From the NCBI GenBank assembly GCA_030248135.1, contig JASANC010001886.1:105157-169156 (forward strand): a DNA stretch of 64,000 nucleotides, written 5' to 3'. A model generated the notes under the pieces. The model worked only from the letters and a program-made list of their open reading frames with translations, was not told the DNA's origin and did not search any database. Shown one piece after another: positions 12,001 through 22,917 of the stretch (positions are counted from its first letter, which is position 1; the number at the start of each line of letters is the position of its first letter). The position numbers were made by a program, and so were the translations under genes. This DNA comes from Theristus sp. LFF4_11. Taxonomy: Eukaryota; Nematoda; Chromadorea; Monhysterida; Xyalidae.

Positions 12001-14766
12001 TGCGTTTTTATCAGTTTTTAACAAAAAATGTTTAACACAGCAAATGGAGTCATTGACTCTACGTGGTTGCCCCGGTTTTCAATAACCGCGGACAAAACAA
12101 TAACCAGCACACAAATGGTTTGGCATTGTAAGCAGGACAAAAAAAATAAAAATAAAAAATAAAACAAAAAATACCTGGTAGTGTTCGCGATTCCAGGCCG
12201 CACGTCGGCGACGATGGATGGCCGGCAACCGATTCCCATTTTGGTTTCCGTTGCGATTGAGCGGCACAAATTGGAAAATGTCCAAATTTTTTTCCGGCAA
12301 GCCGTCTGGGAACATTTTTTCGATGATCCTTTGGCAGTAATTTGTACACACCACGGTGCCATTGGCGGCGGGCAGCGCACGTTTTTCACGGTGGTGCTCG
12401 TTTTGTGGTGTTGCTGAGTTTAAAAAGGACATATCCATAATTTTTTGAATTTATTATTAGCGATTTCAGACACGTTTTCCGTTCAGAAACGACAAAAAAG
12501 GACATATCCATAATTTTTTGAATTTATTATTAGCGATTTCAGACACGTTTTCCGTTCAGAAACGACAAAAAAGGACATATCCATAATTTTTTGAATTTAT
12601 TATTAGCGATTTCAGACACGTTTTCCGTTCAGAAACGACAAAAAAGGACATATCCATAATTTTTTGAATTTATTATTAGCGATTTCAGACACGTTTTCCG
12701 TTCAGAAACGACAATAACGAAGCTGTCAGCAACCCAAAATTGACACATACGTACCGGCACCAGCTGCGGTGAAAGTTAGCTGCAGAGTGTACGATGTAAG
12801 ATCTTTCAAATCAGCAGTCAGTTGTTCACGCCTGTCGACCAGTCCCATCTTGTAGGCCAACTCGACCGCCCGCAGCTTTTCCTGAAGTGCGTTTGTGTTG
12901 GCACGCAAAACCGTGACCAAACTACAGTATGACATGTTCAATTGGACACACATCTTGCTTCAAATTTTTTAAACGTATGTCGCAATATGCATTTGCGCGC
13001 ACAAGGAAAAAATATTTCACGGCTGCGCAGCAATTTGAAATCACGAAAACTAAACGTATTCTGACGGCAGATTTTCCGAAAAAAAGAAAAAAGCGAATCA
13101 GTCTCTTTTTCATGCAGATGTTTTACATTTTTTCGGATGCCGTTCCGCCGCAAAACAGCGCGTTCGGTTTTTTAGCGGTGCGGTTTTTCCTCACTATACT
13201 TCGCCTCCTTCTAACTAAAAGGTAATAGCAGTATCATCCCTGATGACACAAAACAGAGCTAAAGTGCATATAATTGGGCAGGTTTCAAAATGACAAAACC
13301 TGTCGTTGATTGAAGTAATCCTGTGTCGACAGTTCCACTTGTGCCATCTCATAGCGTGCCCAGTCGAGTTGCATCTTCTGCTGTTGATAATATTCGCGCA
13401 GCGCGTCAATGATGATTCGTGCTTCTTTTTCGTCACTCTCATTTGAGTTGACTGTTGTACGTGCGCCGAGTACACTAATGGCTGTTAGAACCTGTGTGTG
13501 TTTGTAACTATAATAACTTCACTCAGTGTTACTGTGAGATACGGTATGACCAATTAAACATGGCAGCATTTATCAAGGTGCAAAGGCGCGCGCGAAATTT
13601 GAATGAAAAAAGACGTTCAGAAATTCAATTGCATGTCAAATCTGCCGTGTTTTTTAAACTCATTGGTTCTTCGTGCTGTTCTGTTCATTCTTTGTTTTTT
13701 GCGCATATGATTTTAAAAAATCTTGGCATTTTTGAAAAAGACAACTTCTAGTTTGCGAATGATTCCGCCTTGATTGAAAAGACCAGGACTGCCTTATTTT
13801 TTTCGGCCATACTGTAAGTATCGCAACACATGGACGTTTTTTGTCCCAAAGCGATTGTAAACGTTTTTCCACTTCAAGTTACACCGTTAGGTAAGTTTCC
13901 AATTCACTATTACATTTTACAGCTGTCCAATCAAATTCAAAACCTTGATTGGAATCGACTGATTTTTCTCTTATAGCAGAAAAGCGCAAAATTTTTCTGC
14001 ACGTCATAAACGTTCAAAGCCCGACCGTCCGTACCGAATTACGGCCTTTCGCACGACACGTAGCTATGATCTTTTATTTTGGTCCCGCAACTCAATGCGC
14101 GCATAGATAGGTAAACAGTTTTATGGATGACGCGTGAATTCAAAATTGGTAAAGTGATCCGAGTCCCCTACTTAGGTGACTTTGAATTGCCACATAAAGA
14201 TTGAAACTACGGAATGGCCGAGCAAACATGGCAGCTTTTTTCAGGGTGCAAGGAGCGCGCGAAATTTGAATGAAAGAAAAAAGACCTTCAGACACCAAAT
14301 TCTGTGTCTAATTTGACACGTTTTTTAAACTAATAGATTTTGTGTGATCAATCTTTCTCCGATTGCACACATGGTTAAGAATTATGTTGGCATTTTCGAA
14401 AAAAGACAACTCCCAGTCTGCGACTGATCCCCGCTGAAACTTGCGGAAACGCGTGCAAACAAAACTTTCAGTTTCCGAAAAAAAATTTTGCTTGAACATT
14501 TTATTTGCTCGGGAATTTTAAATTTCAAATATGAATCTGTCTCGATCTTTTTTGGCAACATAACTCACTTCTAGTGGCGGTACCAATTGATGCTCATTGA
14601 AAACTGTTGTCACCATTGCCACACGTTGTTTATTGCGATGCACTGCAGATTTGTCAACGATGTTTAAAGCTGATGTTTCATGGAACAGTAATGTACTGCG
14701 AATCACTGCGGTCAACACCAAAATCACCAGGCTCTGTCTTCGCTCGTTGAATAGAGGCCACTTCAT
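6084..14766 (-). CDS. Gene B: secreted proprotein-like coiled-coil protein, 510 aa (left-arm paralogue of gene C)
   Basis: Unrecognised family. Six exons in transcript order: 14766-14569, 13491-13300, 12881-12755, 12413-12175, 11770-11495, 6584-6084. Phases 0, 0, 1, 0, 0 all close and the total is 1533 nt (510 aa plus stop). Start ATG at 14766 is followed by a basic then hydrophobic stretch (QSLVILVLTAVIRS), a likely signal peptide. Exon 2 opens VLTAISVLGAR, the same as gene C. Exon 3 ends LTSYTLQLTFTAAGAG against FTSYAVGLTPAGGTG in C. Exon 4 has REKR (residues about 181-184), matching the furin pattern R-x-K-R, then two Cys (TVVCTNYC). Exon 5 has VIQFDADIYQLL. Exon 6 contains NWLHYIDG and PPEVYPNLW. 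Intron 5 (4.9 kb) has been enlarged by composite unit 2. The open frame running past the exon 5 donor at 11494 is intron. Function unknown. Confidence 0.78.
6622..6751. mobile_element. MITE family M2 copy (TACAGTC ends, AGCTGATTGGTTG interior)
   Basis: The ends read TACAGCCTATCT and, inverted, AGATGGACTGTA, with TA at both borders. The interior repeats GCTGATTGGTT. Related copies lie near 16801-17000, 39029-39205, 49207-49338, 56651-56831 and 63047-63175. It sits in intron 5 of gene B next to the last exon. Confidence 0.7.
7122..7944. mobile_element. R1 element, copy 2 (~820 bp, long terminal inverted repeats)
   Basis: Left end TATTATCTAAAAATGCGGG and its inverted copy at about 7808-7944 match copy 1. 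It starts composite unit 2 inside intron 5 of gene B. Just left, 7020-7110 carries a piece (CACCAGGCAGAACTTCATAA) that is inverted relative to 770-840 inside copy 1, so the two copies are internally rearranged. Confidence 0.75.
8045..11135. repeat. Satellite B array, ~3.1 kb
   Basis: Tandem units of roughly 130-145 bp alternate in a higher-order pattern. Landmarks are GGTCGGGGCAAAAAAGTAA, GGAAACTTTTTTGTTCGGTT and AACTAGGTCAAAACCTCCGA, the last recurring near 8170, 8450, 8740, 9160, 9550, 9935, 10225, 10515 and 10800. Short open frames on both strands are by-products of the repeat and are not genes. A short inverted stretch of the same satellite lies at 30545-30930. Confidence 0.9.
11137..11450 (-). 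repeat. Conserved end of composite unit 2, with a coding-like tail
   Basis: On the minus strand the frame ends GQRITHYMAG, then TVHTKRP and SVVDTKNLF before a stop. The same order (GQRITHNM, TVHTKRT, AVDTKNLF, stop) occurs on the plus strand at 30290-30492. Conservation of frame suggests a decayed coding segment carried by the element. It joins gene B exon 5 in an open frame only because the intron happens to lack stops; the splice donor is at 11494. Confidence 0.55.
12424..12712. repeat. Tandem repeat: four near-identical 72-bp units in gene B intron 3
   Basis: The unit starts AAGGACATATCCATAATTTT and recurs at about 12425, 12497, 12569 and 12641 with almost no divergence. It makes up most of the 341-bp intron 3 of gene B (12414-12754). 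Confidence 0.95.
13542..13815. mobile_element. MITE family M1 copy (~270 bp, CGGCCATA ends)
   Basis: Left end TACGGTATGACCAATTAAAC and inverted right end TTCGGCCATACTGTA are flanked by TA. The body carries GGTGCAAAGGCGCGCGCG and GACAACTTCTAGTTTGCG. Other copies lie at 14210-14440 (partial), 16006-16275, 25221-25489, 32894-33162, 37304-37571 and 38836-38890 (end only). It lies in gene B intron 1. Confidence 0.85.
14068..14165. repeat. ~100-bp dispersed repeat (TATTTTGGTCCCGCAACTCA)
   Basis: A similar block ending in GGTAAACAGTTTTATG and AAAATTGGTAAAGTGATCC occurs at 22728-22830, at 41270-41345 (inverted) and, diverged, at 43505-43590. Confidence 0.6.
14210..14440. mobile_element. MITE family M1 copy, right end degraded
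   Basis: It starts GAATGGCCGAGCAAACATGG and contains the family blocks GGGTGCAAGGAGCGCGCGAA and AAAGACAACTCCCAGTCTGC. The right terminus is missing or decayed. It lies in gene B intron 1. Confidence 0.7.
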
Positions 14767-16005
14767 GGCGTCAGTTCAGGAAATGACTTTTTTTCGCTAA
14801 TACAGGATGTCTGAAACACTACAATGAAAGCGTTTCGGTTTAGAGTTTGCTCAGGGAGTGTTGTCTGTAATTCGGAACGCAGTTCAAAAAGTGTTTGTTC
14901 GCCACTGATTGAGCTAAAAGTTTTTTGGAAAATTCAACCTGATTTGATGGACAGTGTTGAAAATGCAAGGTTCAAAATTGCAAGTGCAAGCAAAAAACCA
15001 ATCTTTATATATGCATTTTCAGGAATGCTAATCGGGCGAAAAAATTGGTCATTTTCATTCGTGTGACTTTACACGCAAATTTATGGGCATACGAATTATT
15101 CAGCGAGTAATTCTTGAACAAAGATGTGAACAACAATTATTTCAACTTGCGATTGTTGGACGGGGGACCGACTCATTTCCGCACTAGTAAAACTGCTAAA
15201 CATAGCAAAAACACATTTTTAGAGAGTGAGGAGCAAATGCCGTTCCGTAAATACATGTAACCGCTCTGAAACATGAGTTCGACGGTCATGCAAAAAAAAA
15301 TAATCACGAAAAGTAAGAATGTCAGTCAAACGCCTTGAACGTACATATCTAACTTTTGAATTTATTTTTAACACCATAGTTTCACCAAAACCACCAAATA
15401 AGGCAATTGTATTTTCATCACTGATTAACCACACTCCATTGACTAAAATCTAAATGTGGGAACCGTGAAACTACAATGAATGCAATTCAGCATACCAACA
15501 GTTCCGTTTGATAAACGTTTTCTGGTATGACAAATATAACGAAAACAGAAAGTATAAAAATAGAACATATGGCGTTGAACGAACAATGAAGAACATATTC
15601 CAAGCCTACGCAGTTTTATCGTTAGCTTAGTAAAACACTAAGTAATCGTGCTTTTGTAATCGAGAATTTACAGATTGGCACATTCATAAAATAAATTCTT
15701 TTAGTAAGTCGAGAAAAACAGTTCGTTTACAGCTTTTGAAAGACACCATGACACAAAGGAAAATGAGTAACCTCACTTCTAGAGGCTGATTGGCTGTTCC
15801 GACTCATGTCTACTAGGTATATTAAAGCTGGTCTTTCCCTGAGATGTTGTTATAAACTGGTTTTAAAATCTTATCGTTTATCAGTATACAATGGCGTGCA
15901 CGTTTTGCGTTTGAAGTCAAGTGTTTTGTTCGACCAGTCTGACGGTTGGCGCTGTGCCCCGGCCCCCGCCATCCATCGTGTCCTTCGAAAGCCGGAGCAC
16001 ACGAC
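14767..16005. other. Divergent intergenic region between genes B and C
   Basis: Both genes start outward from this interval (14766 leftward, 16573 rightward), so it should hold both promoters. A TATAAAAATAG sequence at about 15552 is the only core-promoter-like motif, but it is about 1 kb from the gene C ATG. No coding frame is convincing here. An M1 MITE occupies 16006-16275. Confidence 0.4.
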
Positions 16006-16275
16006 ACGTATGGTATGCACGATTAAACATGGCAGCTTTTTTCAGGGTGCAAGGTGCGCGCGATTTGAATGAAAGAAAAAGACGTTCAAAACCCGATTCT
16101 GTGTCAAATTTGACATGTTTCTTGAAATAAATTGGTTATTCGTGCTGTTCTGTTCATTCTTTATGCATTGCACACTCGATTGGCGAATATCTTGGCATTT
16201 TTTAGAAAGGCAACTCCTAGTCTACGACTAATCTCGCCTTGAATGAGACTGCCTTATTTAATCGGCCATACTGTA
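16006..16275. mobile_element. MITE family M1 copy between genes B and C
   Basis: It runs from about TATGGTATGCACGATTAAAC to ATCGGCCATACTGTA. It separates most of the divergent intergenic region from the gene C start. Confidence 0.8.
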
Positions 16276-16572
16276 TAATCTCTCTGTATTACGACACTAA
16301 TCTTGAGAATTTTACAGGTTTTGCATGTTTTTCTCAAACGTTCTCTGTAAAGAAACACGCGTGCTTTATGTAGCTTGAAGGGATCACCCGCGGTACTCGG
16401 CAGGTGCATGGCGCCTGTTGAATGAAAAGTCGTCATTTTTCATTTTTCACGTCCACGTCTACGTCACGTGACACACAGTGAAATGAAATGTTTTCTAATT
16501 CGTTCTGTTTTAGAGGCGTCCCGTTCAGCAAAGTAAACCGTCATTTCATATCTTCCCCATTCTGACGCCACA

Positions 16573-19500
16573 ATGTTGCCTCCGTCAAACAATTGGCGCC
16601 ACGCTCTAATGCGGGCGTTGACCATGGTCGTTCTGTGCACCACAGCGATGCCTCACGAAACACCGCACCACATGGCTGAAATATCCGTTACGGAACGAAA
16701 CAATAATCGCCTATCATCGGTGCTGTCCGTACTGAAAGAAGACTTACCTCCAATGCCTGAAGTAAGATGAAGCGTAAAAAGCTTGCAAAAGCTTGATCGA
16801 CGAACAATGGCGCTGACAACAATAATTGATCAGCTGATTGACTGGTTGCGCTACACACGTGCAGTGTGACTGTGATGCATGCAATCTGTGCACGCATTGC
16901 CTCGGAGGCGGAGTCACTGCAATGCATGCATCACGAAATACGAAACGTGTTCACCAACCAATTAATAAAAAAGCTAACTTTATTTTTTAGATGGACTGTA
17001 ATTATCACCAATGATCTCAGTAAACCGCGAAACATGCAGGTTCTGACGGCGATCAGTGTGCTTGGTGCGCGATTGACAAACAACTCGAACGAAAGCGACG
17101 AAAAAGAACTGCACATCATCACCAATGCGTTACAAAACCACTATAGACGCAAGAAGCTGAATGACGACTGGTTGCACGAAACGACACAAAGAGCTAGAGA
17201 GCTAATGTTGCAACATTCCAATCGCCGCAAGGTAATTTAATTTTATGATGAATTTTTAATGTAGTTTTTAAAGCGAAGTTTTATTACTGTTATGCGCTGA
17301 TTTTTAGGGGCTGCTGAAGAACTTCATGGCTGGACGGGACAGAAACTGGAACACTCTAGACAATGAACGCAACGAACTCAAGCGCTTCACATCTTACGCT
17401 GTTGGTTTGACACCGGCTGGTGGCACTGGTATATAAACTATGTTTTTGAAAGTACCTATATACAGGGTGATCCAAAAAAACTACACGATAAAGAATCGGC
17501 TCTAGCTCGCCGTCGGCTAGATCGTTTGGACTGAAATTTTAACCAAGCATTACACAAAGCTTTTATTTTGTGTGTTAAAATTTCAGACGAATTGGTCAAC
17601 CCTGTAATGAATGCAAAATGAAATAGTGAAAACGTAAAAAATTGACTTTTTGCGCCAAATACAGCACGGTGCGCCTAGTGCACGTCCACCACTCACTCAG
17701 CGCTCAAGGAGATGTTTCAGCTTTCTGCTATGAATACCGTATTACCTCTATTAACCCCCCCCCCCCAAATTAACCCCCCCCCCCAAAAATAAACTCCCAC
17801 CCCCTCGACAAGTTTCCAAATAATCCCCCCAAAAATAAACCCCCATGGGGTTTATTAGAAACCTGTTTGAAACACATACCTAGCAAATTCAGTGGCTGAA
17901 TGCAGTGACATTGGTGAAATTGTGCTACCAAAGGCCCCAAAGGGATGAGTTAGTGGTAATTTCATTACAAAAGGCTGTTACAAAAGGAAATCTCTGTGAA
18001 AAGTAGAAGTTTCTGCGACTTTCTTGCCTGCCATGCAAGGTATTTTTGCCATTTTTCAACAAACCCCCACCCCTAGCATTTGTTTGTAAATCAACCCCCA
18101 AAAATAACCCCCCCCCCCAAAATAAACCCCCACCACAGAAGTCGCTGAAGAAATAAACCCCCATTATTAGAGGTAATACGGTATTTGCTTTTTTCATAAA
18201 GAACAACACAGAACGCCTGCTTTCAGTTGTCCAATCCATTTTTTCACAAAATGTAGCAAAAAGAGAAAAAACTCGGAGGCTTGGCTGCTGCAACAAAAAA
18301 CAGTGATTTCAGAGAAAAACGTGCCAGCAAATATATCAAAAACGATTCCTGCGTTGTTACTTTTGAAAAAAAGCAAAAAGTCATAGCAGAAAGCTGAAAC
18401 ATCTCCTTGAGTGCTGAGTGGTGGACGTGCGTTAGGCGCACCGTGCTGTATCTGGCGCAAAAAGTCAATTTTTTACGTTTTTACTATTTCATTTCGAATT
18501 CATTACAGAGTTGTCCAATTCGTCTGAAATTTCAACACACAAAATAAAAAGTTTTTTGTGATGCTTGGTTAAAATTTCAGACCAAACTATCCATCCGTTG
18601 GCGAGCTACAGCCGATTCTTATCGTGTAGTTTTTTTTGGATCACCCTGTACATAGAATACAGAGTCCACGAAACATTGAACTACAGAAGAATGAACCGAA
18701 CCGAATGGTTTGATCGGAATCAAAAATCCAATTTATGAAAAAAATATATCTTTTTTCAATCCCTGTTCTGTTCTTACTTTTCGCGAGCTCTGTTACGGTA
18801 TATACTCAAAAGATATATTGTTTAAGGAAACATACCGTATCAGACACTAAACTCAGACGAATAATGCTGAGTGATTCAGACGCAGACGTTCGTTCGTGCT
18901 GATGCAGATGCAATTATTTATCAGTGTAGATTTTGTCAAAGTAAACATTTTTTGCTCAAATTATTCTTGTTAACAAAAAAAAATTGATCTGCATACCGTA
19001 TTACCTCTATTAAACCCCCCCCCCCCAAAATTACCCCCCCCCCCAAAAATAAACCCCCACCCCCTCGACAAGTTTCCAAATAATCCCCCACCCAAAAATA
19101 ATCCCCATCCCCCATGGGGGATTATTGAAACCTGTTTGGAACACATACCCAGCGAATTCAGTGGCTGGTTGCCGTGAAAATGATGAAATTGTGCTACCAA
19201 AGGCCCCAAATGGATGAGTTAATGGTAATTTCATTACAAAAGGCTGTTGTAAAAGGAAATTTCTATGTAGAGTAGAAGTTTCTGCGACTTCCTTCCTGCC
19301 ATGGAAGGTATTTTTGCCATTTTGCCCACTCCTAAAAATGGTTTCCAAATAAACCCCCCCCAAAATAAAGCCCCCCCCCCAAAAAAAATAAACCCCCACC
19401 CCCAGAAGTCGCTGAAGAAATAAACCCCCATGGGGGTTTATTAGAGGTAATACGGTATGTGTCAAAATTTGCATTGGTTTGTGCATCTACATCAATCAGT

Positions 19501-20982
19501 GCACAAACATTCGTATCTCAGTCTACATTCTTTTTGCGCGTGCAGCTCGGCTGGGCGAACGTCGCCGTGTGAAACGTTACGCAGCATTTCGACTTGCAGA
19601 TGAAGTGAACCAATTAAGAAATGTGCTGATCAGACTTCTTCAATGCCAGGTGCATAAATTATTTTTAATTTGAATTTCAGACATTTTTTGACATGCATTC
19701 AACGAGTCCAAACGCTTCTGCCGTTTTTATGGGGAACTGATTCACTTGAAAATTTCTTGTCTTTTATCTGTTCAAGCTTTTTTCAGTACAACGGAATGAC
19801 GTACAAAATGAATCAAATTTACGCACTGCAAGAAAAGTCCCTGCAAGTCGACCGGGAGATCTACCATACCTTAGAAAATGTGTATAGTAAGACAGAATAC
19901 ACATGGAAGAGAATGGATGATGTGTCCTCGCAAGTGAATCGCCTGCACATGGAAATGGCTTTCAAACTCAGTTTGCTTCTTTCCCAAATGCGCTGGGATG
20001 AAAAACAAAACGAACGAAGGCTTCAAATTTTGTCATCAAAGGTCAGCATTTCACATATCACGTGTTCAGCTTTTTTTACAGTCGTTGGTTTCTAAATACG
20101 AACGGACGCACGGTACTGTACAGGCATGTATACGTACACTGTAGTTGCCGCGGTCGCCGTTACCGTCCAAATTGTTGCGACTCGATTTTTTGAAACGCCG
20201 AAACCTCCATGAAACGGAAAACCGCGAGCGTACCGAAACCGCCAGTCTCATTTTTCAGAAAACCGCGCACCACCGCCATTTGCACTCGTTGCACTTTGCG
20301 TGCACAAAAAACGGGTTCCTATTCCTAAAGTTGACACTCGTTTGCGCCAGTGATAAGCCATCCCGCAATTGCATCTTTTCAGACTGTCAGTGAACTGTCA
20401 GAAGAAATCAAAAGCGCTTCCAACGAAACCAATCATCTGATTCGGACTATGTTTGCGAAAATGAGTGAAAACGCGGACAAACATCAACGAGAGACGGTAG
20501 ATGCGATCAAGCACGCGACGAAAACACTCCTGGATGGACAACAACACGCGTTAGAGGAGTTGCAACAGCAATTGAAGCAAAATACTGCTGCGCTGCAACA
20601 CCAACTAAACCACAATACAACTGCGTTGCAACAGCAATTGAATGATAATACAACGGCGCTGAGACAGCAAATGGATCAGAATACAAAGGCGATTCAGTGG
20701 TACTCTGCGCATCAAGCTGAACAAACCAAACTGAACCACGAAGTTCTACTGCACGAAACCCATTGGATAAATTTCCTCAAGCATCGCGACAACAAAACTA
20801 AGACGTTTGTAATTAAGAAATGTATAATAGCCGAGGGTAGGAGCTTCGATCCGCACTCGTTACTGGTCGGTGTCTACTTAAAAATATTTTCCAAGTCGAT
20901 GGATGACTTACCGCCTGCGCAACACTATTTGGAGTGGCGGAACGAGATGCAGCTACACATTAAACAGGGCCACAATCTGTGA
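16573..20982 (+). CDS. Gene C: secreted proprotein-like coiled-coil protein, 486 aa (right-arm paralogue of gene B)
   Basis: Unrecognised family. Exons: 16573-16761, 17040-17231, 17308-17428, 19546-19649, 19787-20041, 20383-20982. Phases are 0, 0, 1, 0, 0, identical to gene B, and the total is 1461 nt. The ATG is followed by ALMRALTMVVLCTTA, a likely signal peptide. Exon 1 ends PPMPE before GTAAG, as gene B ends PPLE before GTGAGT. Exon 2 starts VLTAISVLGAR and is exactly 192 nt in both genes. Exon 4 has RRRVKR (furin-like RVKR about 175-178). Exon 5 carries LQVDREIYHTL. Exon 6 (about residues 347-393) has four 11-residue repeats of the form LQQQLxxNTTA, which should form a coiled coil, and then HETHWINFL and PPAQHYLEW shared with gene B. 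Intron 3 (2.1 kb) is filled by transposons. No transmembrane segment is seen after the signal peptide. Function unknown. Confidence 0.8.
16801..17000. mobile_element. MITE family M2 remnant in gene C intron 1
   Basis: The right end reads TTTTTTAGATGGACTGTA and the interior has ATCAGCTGATTGACTGGTTG and GGAGGCGGAGTC, as in the 39-kb and 49-kb copies. The left end is decayed. Gene C exon 2 starts 40 bp downstream. Confidence 0.6.
17461..18650. mobile_element. Tc1/mariner-type non-autonomous element (TACAGGGTGATCC ends), nested
   Basis: The left end TACAGGGTGATCCAAAAAAA and the right end TTTTTTTGGATCACCCTGTA are inverted repeats extending at least 180 bp inward, including AGAATCGGCTCTAGCTCGCC. 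No transposase frame remains. A C-rich MITE (17737-18183) is inserted inside. It lies in gene C intron 3. Confidence 0.85.
17737..18183. mobile_element. C-rich MITE (family M3) nested in the Tc1-like element
   Basis: The ends are TACCGTATTACCTCTATTAA and TTAGAGGTAATACGGTA, an inverted pair with TA borders. The interior has homopolymer C tracts (CCCCCCCC) and TGCCATGCAAGGTATTTTTG. Other copies: 18994-19456, 54040-54472, 56216-56395 and 63665 to the window end. Confidence 0.85.
18994..19456. mobile_element. C-rich MITE (family M3), second copy in gene C intron 3
   Basis: It runs from TACCGTATTACCTCTATTAA to AGAGGTAATACGGTA and shares the TTTGCCATTTTGCCCACTCC block and C tracts with the other copies. 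Confidence 0.85.
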
Positions 20983-21209
20983 AGAAACTGAAACACACTG
21001 AGACAGAAAACGCCAAGAGCGTACGCTCAGTGCGCGTACAGTGTCGGAGGATGCCCATTTTTTGTTCAAAAAGTAAAATATACAGTAGGATTGTTTAAAC
21101 CGGTCATTTTACAAGTACAGCACTCGCGAAAGAAGAAACAACGGGATCGGAGTGGCTAAAAAAACACATTCAGCCACAAGGGTTGTGTTTGATGTCGACC
21201 GTGCCCATG
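20983..21209. other. Gene C 3' flank
   Basis: This follows the gene C stop. No AATAAA is seen close to the stop and no coding frame is present. Confidence 0.35.
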
Positions 21210-21843
21210 TACAGTGCCCACCATAATAAGTGGACGCACGCGTGCACCTTGGTGCAGGAGGGTGCACGCACGTGCCCGCAGCTTTTCATGTGTTGAACAT
21301 AGGCACAGATCCCGCCCCCCTCAGAAGATTTTCTGTGTGCTGCTTGCGGCCGTTTGCGTGCACCGCAGTTCGCCCAAGCCACCATTTTTGTTGAAAAACA
21401 CGAATGGAACCAAGAAATGGGGCAACGGAAACATTTTTATGTGCCGTTTGTAGTCTGTTGATTTCATTTTTGTGAAAAAAATTGATCACTAAAACAAAAG
21501 TCATCATAAATTTGTGTTTTGTCGTTTTTCACACTGTTTTTTATTGCGAGCCCACCGATGTTGATTAAAACAACACCCAACAACAAACGACACATCAACG
21601 TGTTCCCGCTACTATGCTGAGTTGATTGAGTCATGGCTTATTAAAATTGGCTAAGGGAATCGTGAGCTGGGCGACATTTTCATTTTGATACTGCACGCAA
21701 ACGCACGCAACCGAACGCAGGCATTTTGAGGGGGGCCAAGCATACTTTACGTGTTGAAATGGTGCGACTGCGTGCGTGCACTTAGGTGCACCTGCGTGCG
21801 CGCAATTGCACGCGTGCGTCCACTTATTATGGTGGGCACTGTA
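21210..21843. mobile_element. Tc1/mariner-type element with TACAGTGCCCACCATAATAAG ends, ~634 bp
   Basis: The left end (TACAGTGCCCACCATAATAA) and right end (TTATTATGGTGGGCACTGTA) are inverted. The arms are rich in GTGCACGCACGTGC palindromes. It is bordered by TA and has no intact transposase. It lies between genes C and D. Confidence 0.85.
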
Positions 21844-22047
21844 TCTAGATACATTCGGTCGTCTTACTTAGTGATTCAAAGTTTTGCATACTCTACATTT
21901 TGCGGAAAAAAGAGACAGGTTTAAACAAACACACTGTGAAAAAGGCAAGGAAAATTTTAATCTGAAGTTCTCTTGAAAGTGGGTCTTGAATTGAGGAAAT
22001 CTCGTTGCATACCTAGTGTGCGGTTTCAAAATTGTTTACTGGCAATG

Positions 22048-22508
22048 TTAAGTGTCGCTTTTTAAGTCGACTGACCCGGCCTCCACTCCTCCAGGCATAG
22101 TTTTTGAAAATTCTCAATTTTAGTCGAAATTAAGCACCAATCGAACCGTCTCGATGCGCTGAGTTCGAAAATCTTATTTGTTCTTTGTTGATTTAATTTT
22201 TTATAGCTAAGGAACAGAAAAAAGCAAATTAAGATTATTATTTTTTTTTTAATTGCCAAGTAAATCACTTAAACCATTTAAACAAAAAGAAGCATTAGGC
22301 GAGTTAAAGGCTTTTATCTTAAGGTCGCTAAAAGCCTTTTTTCTAATTCTTGTCTATAAAAATGTTTAAACCAAAGAAATATGATTTTCAAACTCAGCGC
22401 ATCGAGAAGGTTCGATGGTGCTAATTTTGACAAAATCTGAGAAGTTTAAAAATCCGTGTGTGCCTAGAGGTGTGGAGGCCGGTCGGTCGACTTAAAAGCG
22501 AATCTTAA
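22048..22508. mobile_element. Element with ~60-bp terminal inverted repeats (GTCGACTGACCCGGCCTCCA)
   Basis: Left TTAAGTGTCGCTTTTTAAGT and right ACTTAAAAGCGAATCTTAAC are imperfect inverted repeats. The inner sequence (AAATTAGCACCAA-like) is also partly symmetrical. There is no open frame of note. Confidence 0.65.
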
Positions 22509-22917
22509 CAAGTGCTTGGTTTGGCTTAATTCTCATTAGTGCGAAAGTTGAATTTGGTTATGCATTCATGTGCACGGCTACGGGCTACGTAAATTGCAAA
22601 GGCGTCTGCGTTTTCTGCTTTGGGTTTTTTTCACAAATTGTGACCTCTCCATAGTTGTGGCTTATGATTGGCGTCTGCGATGCTTTGACTGACCACATTA
22701 GTATAAAAATGGTACGGTTCATTTCTGTGATTTTATATTTTAGTCCCGAGACTCAACGCACGCAAAGATACAATGCAGGTAAACAGTTTTATGCATGATG
22801 CGGGAATTAAAAATTGGTAGGACAGGGCTCGTTTTCTAAGAAAATCGACCGTGGTTTTGGCGAATCGAAAATTTTCGATAGTTCGTGTCGTGTTACCGTG
22901 TTATCCTTGAATCTTGG

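Noticed and set aside
15806..16072. 88-aa plus-strand frame in the B/C intergenic region
   Set aside because: Its second half is an M1 MITE and the first half shows no codon bias.
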